A stretch of 40,903 nt of DNA from an uncultured Acetobacteraceae bacterium. Lineage in GTDB: Bacteria > Pseudomonadota > Alphaproteobacteria > Acetobacterales > Acetobacteraceae. The notes beneath the pieces were generated by a model. The model was not told where the DNA came from, searched no databases, and saw only the letters and a list, made by a program, of their open reading frames with translations. The DNA lies in NCBI GenBank assembly GCA_937930165.1, contig CALGVL010000359.1, forward strand, positions 1 to 40,903, written 5' to 3'. The position numbers and the translations under genes are program-made. Shown here one piece after another: positions 31,714 through 38,896 of this stretch (the first letter of the stretch is position 1; the number at the start of each line of letters is the position of its first letter).

Positions 31714-32522
31714 GCGGCTATCAGACCATCGCCTGGCAGGTGCAGGACGGGATCGGCGTCCTGACTATGAACCGTCCGGACAAGCGAAATGCGCTGGACG
31801 GAACCATGCGGGAGGAGATTGCCGATGTGGTCCGCCGCGTGCGGCGGGATGCGGCGATCAAGACCCTGCTGCTGACCGGGGCAGGGGGCGCCTTCTGTGC
31901 CGGGGGTGACCTGGCTGCCTTGGAGGGTGCCAGGCAGGACCTGCAGGCGGCGCGGGAACGCATCCGCGCCCTGCATGTCTGGCTGCCGGAGCTGATCAAC
32001 CTGGAGAAGCCCGTCGTGGCAGCGGTGGATGGTCCCGCCTTCGGAGCCGGCTTCATGCTGGCGCTGGCTGCGGATTTCGTGCTCGCCAGTCCGCGGGCCC
32101 GCTTCTGTGCCGTTTTCGCCCGCATCGGCCTGGTGCCGGATCTCGGTGCCTTCTGGTTGTTGCCGCGCATCCTGGGCCTGCAACGGGCCAAGGAACTGGT
32201 GATGACCGCCCGGACGGTTGGGGCCGAGGAAGCGAAGGCGCTGGGCATCGTTCTGGAGATCCATCCGCAGGAGGTGCTGCAGGACCGTGCCATGGCCTTC
32301 GCCGCACGGTTCCGCAGGGCGCCCGTGGCGGCACTCGGCATGGCCAAGCATGCGCTGAACCAGTCCTTCAACCTGGACCAGCGGGCCCTGGGCGAGATGG
32401 AGGCCTATGCGCAGGCCATGGCGATCAACAGCGCCTATCATCGCGAGGCAGTGGATCGTTTCCTGAACAAGCAGCCCCTGGAATTCGACTGGGACCGGAT
32501 GCAGCGGGAGGAGGGCGCATGA
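31710..32522 (+). CDS. Enoyl-CoA hydratase/isomerase (crotonase) family protein
   Basis: 270 residues from GTG 31710, overlapping the dehydrogenase stop. Crotonase marks: MNRPDKRNAL near the N-terminus and the oxyanion-hole segments GAGGAFCAGGDL and AAVDGPAFGAGF. In the active-site helix the sequence FARIGLVPDLGAFWLLPR lacks the first catalytic glutamate of true hydratases but keeps the P-D motif seen in PaaG-type isomerases. It may therefore be an isomerase or other crotonase-fold enzyme, hydration being left to the MaoC pair. The next gene overlaps by ATGA. Confidence 0.92.
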   Translation: MSGYQTIAWQVQDGIGVLTMNRPDKRNALDGTMREEIADVVRRVRRDAAIKTLLLTGAGGAFCAGGDLAALEGARQDLQAARERIRALHVWLPELINLEKPVVAAVDGPAFGAGFMLALAADFVLASPRARFCAVFARIGLVPDLGAFWLLPRILGLQRAKELVMTARTVGAEEAKALGIVLEIHPQEVLQDRAMAFAARFRRAPVAALGMAKHALNQSFNLDQRALGEMEAYAQAMAINSAYHREAVDRFLNKQPLEFDWDRMQREEGA

Positions 32523-33673
32523 GCCGCCGCGCGATCATCACGGGGGCCGCCGATACGGCGGTGGGGGAATTGCCGGGTTCCTCCTGCATGGGCCTGCACG
32601 CGGAGGCGGCCTCGCTTGCCCTGGCAGATGCCGGCCTGCGCGCCGCGGACATCGACGGCGTGCTCTGCGCCTATTCCTTCACCGAGCCGCATCTGATGCT
32701 GGCCTCCGTCTTCTGCGAGTATTTCGGCATTCAGCCGGCCTATTCCGCTGCCATCCAGGCCGGGGGTGCCACTGGTTGCCTCATGGTCATGCAGGCGGCA
32801 GCCCTGGTAGAGGCCGGGTTGTGCCGGCATGTGCTCGTGGTGGCTGGCGATAACCGGCTCAGCGGCTTGTCGCGCGACAAGGCGGTGGCCGCGCTGGCGG
32901 AGGTCGGGCACCCGCAGTTTGAGCGCCCTTTCGGCGTCACCATTCCGGCACTCTATGCCCTGGTGGCGCAGGCCTATATGCACGAATACGGCGCAACGCC
33001 GGAGCACCTGGCGGCGATGGCCGTCGCGTGCCGCACCCACGCCACGCGCAACCCGAAGGCGCAGATGCGCAAGCCCATCACGGTGGAGGATGTGCTTGCC
33101 AGCCGCTTCATCGCCGAGCCATTGCGGCTGCTGGACTGCTGCCTGATCTCCGACGGCGGCGCGGCGCTGGTGGTCAGCGCCGCAGATGCCGCCCGCGATA
33201 CGGCGAGGCGCCCCGTTGCGGTGCTGGGCACCGGCCAGAAGAACACGCATGAGCATCTGGTGGCCGCACCCAGCCTGACCGAGTTTGGCTGCCGCGAGAG
33301 CGCCGCCCAGGCCTTCGGTCGTGCCGGCGTGTCCCCTGCCGATATCGATGTGGCGGAGATCTATGACAGCTTCACTGTGACCCTGCTGGTGGAACTGGAA
33401 TCCATCGGTTTCTTCCAGAAGGGCGAGGCAGGGCCAGCGGCGCTCGCTGGCGCGCTGGACCTCGGCGGCAGGCTGCCCTGCAACACGCATGGGGGGCTGA
33501 TGTCCTATGCCCATTCCGGGGCGGCAGGCGGCCTGTTCCATGTGGTGGAAGCAGTGCGGCAGTTGCGCGGCGAGGCCGAGGCGCGGCAGGTGCCCGGTGC
33601 CGAATTGGCTTTCGTGCATGGCGATGGCGGCATCCTTTCCGCACATTGCTCGCTTGTCCTGGGGAGGGCCTGA
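32519..33673 (+). CDS. Thiolase-fold protein lacking the nucleophilic cysteine (lipid-transfer/Ltp2-like, possible acyl-CoA retro-aldolase)
   Basis: 384 residues. The fold is that of SCP2-type thiolases, but the site of the acylated cysteine reads AGGATG (81-86), with glycine in place of Cys. The C-terminal loop NTHGGLMSYAHSG (322-334) keeps a histidine where thiolases have GHPxG. EIYDSF (280-285) supplies a tyrosine in the position of one shown to matter in the steroid aldolase Ltp2. Proteins of this kind with a DUF35 partner cleave beta-hydroxyacyl-CoAs by retro-aldol reaction. The DUF35 gene is the very next one. Enzyme type inferred from fold and context. Confidence 0.85.
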   Translation: MSRRAIITGAADTAVGELPGSSCMGLHAEAASLALADAGLRAADIDGVLCAYSFTEPHLMLASVFCEYFGIQPAYSAAIQAGGATGCLMVMQAAALVEAGLCRHVLVVAGDNRLSGLSRDKAVAALAEVGHPQFERPFGVTIPALYALVAQAYMHEYGATPEHLAAMAVACRTHATRNPKAQMRKPITVEDVLASRFIAEPLRLLDCCLISDGGAALVVSAADAARDTARRPVAVLGTGQKNTHEHLVAAPSLTEFGCRESAAQAFGRAGVSPADIDVAEIYDSFTVTLLVELESIGFFQKGEAGPAALAGALDLGGRLPCNTHGGLMSYAHSGAAGGLFHVVEAVRQLRGEAEARQVPGAELAFVHGDGGILSAHCSLVLGRA

Positions 33674-33676
33674 GCC

Positions 33677-34105
33677 ATGGCAGAGGACCAGTCGCTGAAG
33701 CCCCTGCCGGTGCCGAACGCCGACACCGCTGCGTTCTGGGAGGGTTGCGCATGCGGCGAGTTGCGCCTGCAGCGCTGCACCGCCTGCGGCACCGCACAGT
33801 TCCCTCCGCGTGTCGTCTGCGCCGCATGCCAGTCGGGGGCGCCGGCCTGGGAAGTCGCCTCTGGCCGCGGCCGGATCGCCAGCTACACCCGTGTGCACCG
33901 CCCGCCCTCTCCGGCCTTCAAGGCAGACCTGCCGTATGTCGTCGCGCTGGTGGCGCTGGAGGAGGGGCCACGCATCATGCTCGGCCTTCGAGGCGCCGCC
34001 GCCGAGGCACCGCGGATCGGAGATGCGGTGCTGATCCGCTTCGATCCGCCGGCGGGGCCGCACGGCATCGCATTGCCCTACGCGGTGGCGATGGAGGACG
34101 CATGA
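33677..34105 (+). CDS. DUF35 zinc-ribbon/OB-fold protein (partner of the thiolase-like protein)
   Basis: 142 residues. A rubredoxin-like zinc ribbon uses C34, C37, C48 and C51 (CTACG and CAACQ), followed by an OB-fold domain (GRGRIASYTRVHRP, YVVALVALEEGPRIM, IGDAVLIRF). DUF35 proteins form complexes with thiolase-fold partners; in steroid side-chain degradation the DUF35 part of ChsH2 is needed for activity of Ltp2. It lies three bases after the thiolase-like gene and overlaps the MaoC gene (ATGA), in keeping with one complex. Confidence 0.9.
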   Translation: MAEDQSLKPLPVPNADTAAFWEGCACGELRLQRCTACGTAQFPPRVVCAACQSGAPAWEVASGRGRIASYTRVHRPPSPAFKADLPYVVALVALEEGPRIMLGLRGAAAEAPRIGDAVLIRFDPPAGPHGIALPYAVAMEDA

Positions 34106-34482
34106 TAACCTATGACAGCTTCACCCCCGGGCAGGTGATGGGCGCTCGGGAGATGGTGCTGGACGCCACCGCGCTGGAGGCGTGGCGCGAACTCTTCCCT
34201 CAGGACGACCTGGGTGGGACGATGCCGCACGGCATGGTGGCTGCGATCTCGATGCGCGCCTATGCCGAGATCCTGCAACCGCGCCCGCCAGGCAATGTGC
34301 ATGCGGCGCAGTATTTCGAGTTGCTCCGCCTGCCGCGGCAGGGGGAGCGCCTGACCACCACGATCACCTGCCTGGAGAAGGAGCGGCGGAAGGGCCGGCC
34401 CTGGGTGACGCTCGGAATGGAAACCACGGGTCCCGAAGGTCCTGCCTTCCGCGGCCGCATGACTGTGATCTGGGCGGCATGA
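34102..34482 (+). CDS. MaoC-like hotdog-fold protein, first of two
   Basis: 126 residues from ATG 34102 (MITYDSFTPGQVMGARE). The single hotdog domain includes DDLGGTMPHGMVAAISMRAYAEIL and then strands through FELLRLPRQGERLTT and GRPWVTLGMETTGPEG. The hydratase-2 motif is incomplete: the His-Gly-Met is present, but the D-x-N-x-x-H catalytic pair is not. It is therefore probably the structural half of a hetero-oligomer with the next MaoC protein, like the ChsH1/ChsH2 type hydratases. Confidence 0.8.
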   Translation: MITYDSFTPGQVMGAREMVLDATALEAWRELFPQDDLGGTMPHGMVAAISMRAYAEILQPRPPGNVHAAQYFELLRLPRQGERLTTTITCLEKERRKGRPWVTLGMETTGPEGPAFRGRMTVIWAA

Positions 34483-34850
34483 TGACCGAGAAGCTCCCCG
34501 AGATGAGTCTGCTGGTGGACCGCAAGGCGATTCTTGCCTATGCGGCCATCACCGACGATTTCAACCCCCTGCATGTCGATGAGGCCTTCGCGGCCTGCAC
34601 CCCGTTCGGCCGCCCGATCGCGCATGGGATGCTCTCGCTGAATCTGGTGTGGCAGTCGCTGCGCCGCGCCTTCGGTGATGCGATGCCGGTCTCCCTGGAG
34701 GTGCGCTTCGTCCGACCTGTCCTGCAGGATACGCGCGTTACTGCCGGCGGGCAGCGCCGTGCCGAGGGCGGCTATGAGGTGTGGGTACGCGATGCGGAGG
34801 GGCAGGACGTGATCCGCGGCATCGCCTGGCCCGGCGGGCAGACAGCATGA
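34479..34850 (+). CDS. MaoC-like (R)-specific enoyl-CoA hydratase-type protein, second of two
   Basis: 123 residues from ATG 34479, overlapping the previous stop. It carries the full hydratase-2 motif: AAITDDFNPLHVDEAFA with D27 and H32 as the catalytic pair, then FGRPIAHGMLSLNL. This subunit should be the active half that adds water to a trans-2-enoyl-CoA. Two separate single-domain MaoC genes, one degenerate and one intact, point to a heteromeric enzyme able to take a bulky or branched acyl-CoA. Confidence 0.88.
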   Translation: MMTEKLPEMSLLVDRKAILAYAAITDDFNPLHVDEAFAACTPFGRPIAHGMLSLNLVWQSLRRAFGDAMPVSLEVRFVRPVLQDTRVTAGGQRRAEGGYEVWVRDAEGQDVIRGIAWPGGQTA

Positions 34851-34930
34851 ACCGGGGCGGCAGCAGCGCGCGCCTCGCCATTGCGCGGCGCGATGCTGCC
34901 CGTCCGGCGTGCCTGAAGTTTCGGACGTGA
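34847..34930 (+). CDS. Possible 27-residue ORF coupled to the second MaoC gene
   Basis: An ATG at 34847 overlaps the MaoC stop as ATGA, the same junction used throughout this operon, and opens 27 codons (MNRGGSSARLAIARR..., ending KFRT). It has no known family and its DNA forms most of the hairpin at 34859-34900. It may be a leader-type peptide, a remnant of a lost gene, or chance. Confidence 0.25.
   Translation: MNRGGSSARLAIARRDAARPACLKFRT
34859..34900 (+). promoter_or_regulatory. Hairpin in the 103-base gap between the enzyme genes and the Bug receptor pair
   Basis: GGCAGCA (34859-34865) pairs with TGCTGCC (34894-34900); after a G-A mismatch CGCGC pairs with GCGCG, giving about 12 pairs. 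It is the only sizeable gap inside the operon. It could limit read-through, or protect or separate the two parts of the message. Confidence 0.4.
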
Positions 34931-34953
34931 AGATCCTGGAGGAAACATCCATC

Positions 34954-35943
34954 ATGCGCAGCATCTCGCGTCGCGCCGCATTGATGGCGCCGCTTGTCGC
35001 CCTTCCCCCCATGCATCCGGCCTCGGCCCAATCCTGGCGGCCCGCCCAGACCATGCGCATCGTCGTGGCGGCCGCTCCCGGCGGCACGACGGACATCATG
35101 GGCCGTCTGCTGGCGACGCATTTGCAGGCACGCTGGGGCACGCCGGTCGTGGTCGAGAACAAGGGCGGCGGAGGCGGCACCATAGCCGCGGCGGAGGTGG
35201 CACGCGCCGCGCCGGACATGCTGACGCTGCTCAGCAGCAATATCGGGCCACAGAGCATCGCCTATTCGCTGTTCCGCAATCTCCAGTACCGGCCGGAGAA
35301 TTTCCAGCCGGTTTCGAACATGATCCGCGGGCCGAATGTCCTGGTAGTGCATCCCTCGGTCCCCGCCAACACGGTCCCGGAACTGGTCGCGCATCTGCGG
35401 CGCAACCCGGGCAAGCTGAGCTACGGCACGGCGGGCGTGGGACAATCGCCACATCTCTGCGCGGCCTGGTTCCACCAGCTCACCGGGACGGAAGCGGTGC
35501 CGGCACACTACCGCGGTTCGGTTCCTGCCATGCTGGATCTGCTGGCCGGGAACATCCAGTTCATGTTCGACAACCTCTCCACTGCTATCCAGCAGATCCG
35601 CTCGGGCCGCGTCCGGCCGCTGGCAGTGACCAGCGCGGAGCGCAACGCGCAACTACCCGACCTGCCTGCCCTGCGGGAGACGATGCCCGAACTGGCAGAG
35701 TACGACATGAACACCTGGTTCGGCATCTTCGCCCCGGCAGGCGTGCCGCAGGATGCGCTGCATGCCGTGAACCTGGAGATGAGGGCGCTGCTGGAGGCGC
35801 CCGAGACGCGCCGTCGCTTCGCCGAGATGGGCGGCGTTCCCGCCTATGGCACGCCGGAACAGTTCAGCACCTTCGTGCGCGGCGAAATCGAGAAATGGGG
35901 CGCCGTGGTGCGCCGCGAAGGAGTGCAGATCGATGCAGCGTGA
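34954..35943 (+). CDS. Bug/TctC-family periplasmic receptor, first of a tandem pair
   Basis: 329 residues from ATG 34954, behind GGAGGAAAC at somewhat long spacing. Signal peptide MRSISRRAALMAPLVALPPMHPASAQ. Bug marks: QTMRIVVAAAPGGTTDIMGR, ENKGGGGGTIA; the usual PDGYTL is altered to APDMLTL. VPELVAHLRRNPGKLSYGTAGVGQSPH is the conserved hinge region. It overlaps the second receptor by 11 bases. Its place in a CoA-dependent catabolic operon implies that the pathway starts from a free carboxylate captured in the periplasm. Confidence 0.88.
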   Translation: MRSISRRAALMAPLVALPPMHPASAQSWRPAQTMRIVVAAAPGGTTDIMGRLLATHLQARWGTPVVVENKGGGGGTIAAAEVARAAPDMLTLLSSNIGPQSIAYSLFRNLQYRPENFQPVSNMIRGPNVLVVHPSVPANTVPELVAHLRRNPGKLSYGTAGVGQSPHLCAAWFHQLTGTEAVPAHYRGSVPAMLDLLAGNIQFMFDNLSTAIQQIRSGRVRPLAVTSAERNAQLPDLPALRETMPELAEYDMNTWFGIFAPAGVPQDALHAVNLEMRALLEAPETRRRFAEMGGVPAYGTPEQFSTFVRGEIEKWGAVVRREGVQIDAA

Positions 35944-36916
35944 CATCTGCGCAACACGACGCGGCCTGCTGGCCGGCATCGCTCAGGTCATGGGTCTGCC
36001 GAGTCTGGCCCGGGCGCAGGAAGCCGGCCGGGCCGTACGCATCATTGCCCCAATCGCGCCGGGTGGACTGACGGATGGTCTTGCCCGGCTGCTCGCACAG
36101 CGCCTCTCGGAGCGGACCGGTCAGACCTTCGTGGTGGAGAACCGCCCGGGCGGCGGCGGCATCATCGGCATGGAGGCCGCGGCACGCGCCACGCCGGACG
36201 GCAACACCCTAGTGCTGGTCTACCAGGGCGTCGCCAGCGTGAACCCCGTGCTGTACCCGGCTTTGCCCTATGACACGCTGCGCGACTTCAGTTGCGTCGG
36301 CCTGGCCGGAAGCTTCCCGATCTTGCTGACTGTTCCGGCGAGCCTGCCGGTGAACAACGCCGCCGAATTTATTGCCCTGGCTAGGCGGCAGCCGGGCGCG
36401 CTCAGCTACGGATCTGCCGGGAACGCCACCACCGCGCATCTGGCGATGGAGTTGTTCAAGCGCCAGGCTGGGGTGGACATTGTGCATGTCCCCTATCGTG
36501 GAGAGGCGCCGGCCCTGGCCGAGTTAGCCGGAGGACGGATCGCCGCCGTCTTCGCTACCGTGGCGGCGGCGAAGCCGGTGATCGATGCCGGCCATATCCG
36601 CGCCGTCGGCGTCGCAACGCCTGGGCCAAGTGCCTTGGCGCCCGGCATACCGGCCATCGCCGCCAGCGGCCTGCCCGGCTTCGAGGTGACGGGCTGGTAC
36701 GGGTTGCTGGCGCCACGCGGCACGCCGGCGCCGGCCATCGCCCGCCTGAATGCCGAACTGCGGGCCATCCTTCGGGAGCCCAACACGCAGGCACGCCTGG
36801 CCGCAATGGGGCTGGAGCCTTCCGGCAGCACGCCGGAAGCCTGTGAGGCCTGGATCCGGGATGAGACGCGGAAATGGCGCGAGGTCATCGCCGCCGCCGG
36901 CATTCGGGTGGACTGA
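35933..36916 (+). CDS. Bug/TctC-family periplasmic receptor, second of a tandem pair
   Basis: 327 residues from ATG 35933 (MQRDICATRRGLLAGIAQVMGLP), with AAGGAG nine bases ahead inside the previous gene. Bug marks: RAVRIIAPIAPGGLTDGLAR, ENRPGGGGIIG, ATPDGNTL, then the AELAGGRIAAVFATV and DETRKWREVIAAAGI segments. The two neighbouring receptors are too different in sequence to be a recent tandem duplication, so they may recognise different ligands. It is followed after four bases by the CoA-transferase gene. Confidence 0.9.
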   Translation: MQRDICATRRGLLAGIAQVMGLPSLARAQEAGRAVRIIAPIAPGGLTDGLARLLAQRLSERTGQTFVVENRPGGGGIIGMEAAARATPDGNTLVLVYQGVASVNPVLYPALPYDTLRDFSCVGLAGSFPILLTVPASLPVNNAAEFIALARRQPGALSYGSAGNATTAHLAMELFKRQAGVDIVHVPYRGEAPALAELAGGRIAAVFATVAAAKPVIDAGHIRAVGVATPGPSALAPGIPAIAASGLPGFEVTGWYGLLAPRGTPAPAIARLNAELRAILREPNTQARLAAMGLEPSGSTPEACEAWIRDETRKWREVIAAAGIRVD

Positions 36917-36920
36917 CGCC

Positions 36921-38036
36921 ATGCTGGGACAGGCATTGGCCGGAGTGACGGTGCTGGATTTCAGCCAGGGAATTGCGGGCCCGCATTGCGCCTGTCTGCT
37001 GGCTGACTTCGGCGCCCGGGTCATCAAGGTGGAACCACCGGAAGGCGACTGGTCGCGTGGCCTCGGCGCGCGGATTGGAGAGGCGAGCGTCACCTTTCTC
37101 ACCCTGAACCGGGGCAAGGAGGGGATCGTTCTCGACCTGAAGACCCTGGATGGCAGGAGCAGCGCGCAGCAGCTCGCGCGCACGGCCGACATCCTGATCG
37201 AGAGCAATCGGCCAGGGGTGATGGAGCGCTTGGGCCTTGGCCCAGCCGAGCTCTGTCTGCGGCAGCCCGGTCTTATTTACCTCTCGATCAGCGGCTTCGG
37301 GCAGCACGGGCCGCATGCGCAGCGCCCGGGCACGGATGCGATCCTGCAGGCGATGACTGGACTTGCCTTCGGGGCAAGCGGGACCGGGGAGCCCATCCGG
37401 GTGCGGGTACCACTGGTCGATCTAGTCACGGGCGTCTATGCAAGCCAAGCCGTCCTTGCGGCGATGCTGTTGCGGGGCCGGACGGGCAAGGGCTGCCACC
37501 TCGACATCAACCTGCTTCATGCGAGCCTGGCGCTCCAGAGCTACAAGGTTGCGGAGCATCGGGTGACCGGTGGCGCGACGGGACGGGAGGCCTATGCGAC
37601 GGTCGGCATCTACCGGACGCAGGATGGCTATATCGCCCTGTCCGGCACCAAGCGACGGCATGTGGAAGATCTGCTTGGACTCATCGGCCGAACTGAACTT
37701 CTTCAGGATCCGCGTTTCGCCACGGATGCCGCGCGCTTCGAGAATCAGGAGGCGTTGCGAGCCGCGATTGCAGCAGAACTCGCCGGGCGGCCCACCCAGG
37801 TTTGGTTAAAGGCCATGGAGAGCATTGACCTGCTGTGCCAGGAGGTGCTGCCCTATGACCGCGTCACTGCCGATCCGCAGGTGCTGGCAACCCGGTTGTT
37901 CGAGCCCGTGGCTGGCGATTTCACAGGTGTCCGTGCCCCTGGCTTGCAGCCGGGGGAGATGAACCGGCGGTGCGCTCCGGCGCTTGGGGCCGATACCCGC
38001 CGGATCCTCGAGGAACTCGGGCGAAATGCCGTTTGA
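36921..38036 (+). CDS. Class III (CaiB/BaiF-type) CoA-transferase
   Basis: 371 residues from ATG 36921. Family marks: LAGVTVLDFSQGIAGPHCACLLADFGARVIKVEPPEGD at the N-terminus, LKTLDGR, and VPLVDLVTGVYA with D167 as the catalytic aspartate that forms the aspartyl-CoA adduct. The C-terminal part is shorter than in the longest members but complete. It would activate the imported carboxylate as a CoA ester for the acyl-CoA dehydrogenase encoded upstream in the same operon; no acid-CoA ligase is present in the window, so this is the likely activating step. Confidence 0.92.
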   Translation: MLGQALAGVTVLDFSQGIAGPHCACLLADFGARVIKVEPPEGDWSRGLGARIGEASVTFLTLNRGKEGIVLDLKTLDGRSSAQQLARTADILIESNRPGVMERLGLGPAELCLRQPGLIYLSISGFGQHGPHAQRPGTDAILQAMTGLAFGASGTGEPIRVRVPLVDLVTGVYASQAVLAAMLLRGRTGKGCHLDINLLHASLALQSYKVAEHRVTGGATGREAYATVGIYRTQDGYIALSGTKRRHVEDLLGLIGRTELLQDPRFATDAARFENQEALRAAIAAELAGRPTQVWLKAMESIDLLCQEVLPYDRVTADPQVLATRLFEPVAGDFTGVRAPGLQPGEMNRRCAPALGADTRRILEELGRNAV

Positions 38037-38748
38037 CGTTCGGGCGGTGCGCGTGACAGTTTCCGCGCCGCAGACCATGGCCAGCAAGACCCGAACAAGG
38101 AACACCGCGCCCAAGAATTCCGACTCGGCCCATATCGCCGCGCGGTCGCGGCGGCAGGAGAAGGCGGACCAGGTAAGGCTGGCGCTGTTCGACGCGGCGG
38201 CACGGGTCGTGGGCAAGTATGGCTATGCCGGTGCTTCGGTGGCGCGCATTACCAGCCTTGCCGGCGTGGCGCAGGGCACCTTCTACAATTACTTCGCCTC
38301 CCGCCAGGATCTGCTGGACCAATTGCTGCCGGCGATGGGGGAGGAGATGCTGGCGCATATCGCCGCCGCCGTGGCCGGCGAGACGGACGAGCTTGCCCGC
38401 GAGGAAAGGCGCTTCCGTGCCTTCTTCGGCTTCCTGCGCAAGCGGCCGGCCTTCCTGCGCATACTGAACGAGGCGGAGCTGTTCGCTCCGCGTGGCTTCC
38501 GGCAGCATTTCGACAATATCGCAGCCGATTACCGCCGAGCGCTGGAGCGGGCGCAACGGCGCGGTGCGCTGCCTGGTTTCGAGCCCGACGAGATCGAGCC
38601 GCTGGTCATCCTGCTGATGGCGGCGCGCAGCTACGCCAGCCTCCGCTATGCCTACGGAACGGGCGGCCGGGTGAAGGCGCCGCCCGAGAGCCTGATCCGC
38701 GCCTATATGAAGTTGCTCCGGTACGGCCTGAAAGGCGGTCCGGCCTGA
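38026..38748 (+). CDS. TetR-family transcriptional regulator
   Basis: 240 residues from ATG 38026, overlapping the CoA-transferase stop by 11 bases; ATG 38077 (MASKTRTRN, 223 residues) is the alternative, and neither has a strong ribosome binding site. The TetR helix-turn-helix is VRLALFDAAARVVGKYGYAGASVARITSLAGVAQGTFYNYFASRQDLLDQLL, preceded by a basic extension. The C-terminal ligand domain is all-helical. It closes the operon and lies directly before the promoter of the ABC transporter, which carries an inverted repeat that may be its operator. Confidence 0.88.
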   Translation: MPFDVRAVRVTVSAPQTMASKTRTRNTAPKNSDSAHIAARSRRQEKADQVRLALFDAAARVVGKYGYAGASVARITSLAGVAQGTFYNYFASRQDLLDQLLPAMGEEMLAHIAAAVAGETDELAREERRFRAFFGFLRKRPAFLRILNEAELFAPRGFRQHFDNIAADYRRALERAQRRGALPGFEPDEIEPLVILLMAARSYASLRYAYGTGGRVKAPPESLIRAYMKLLRYGLKGGPA

Positions 38749-38786
38749 ATCGGGCCTGATCCGGGCTGGGCTGGCTGCCGGCAAAA

Positions 38787-38809
38787 ATGAATGGTGATTC
38801 GTTATTCAT
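38787..38809. promoter_or_regulatory. Candidate TetR operator upstream of the ABC transporter promoter
   Basis: ATGAAT, 11 bases, ATTCAT is a perfect 6-bp dyad in a markedly AT-rich patch. The spacer adds a GAAT-GGTG-ATTC dyad and ATTC recurs at 38797, 38804 and 38810. It ends seven bases before the -35 hexamer. The TetR gene stops 38 bases upstream. The length fits a TetR operator, but no known consensus is matched. Confidence 0.4.
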
Positions 38810-38816
38810 ATTCGCA

Positions 38817-38846
38817 TTGACCGGCGGCGCGGGCTTCGCCTAAGCT
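38817..38846 (+). promoter_or_regulatory. Candidate promoter of the ABC transporter operon
   Basis: TTGACC (38817-38822) - 18 bases - TAAGCT (38841-38846), the same layout as the promoter at 29710 (TTGACA - 18 - TAAGGT). Transcription would begin near 38853, leaving a leader of about 44 bases with GGGAGGAAAC at the ribosome binding position. Confidence 0.5.
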
Positions 38847-38896
38847 CGGGACAACGGAGCGTGAGCATGCAGTGACGCTGCCGGGAGGAAACAGTC

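Noticed and set aside
32438..34063. 541-codon antisense open frame over the thiolase-like and DUF35 genes
   Set aside because: No domain, no ribosome binding site, opposite an operon with coupled starts.
34954..36916. Tandem Bug genes as a recent duplication
   Set aside because: The two proteins differ in signal peptide, in the PDGYTL-like motif and across the second lobe; they read as distant paralogues.
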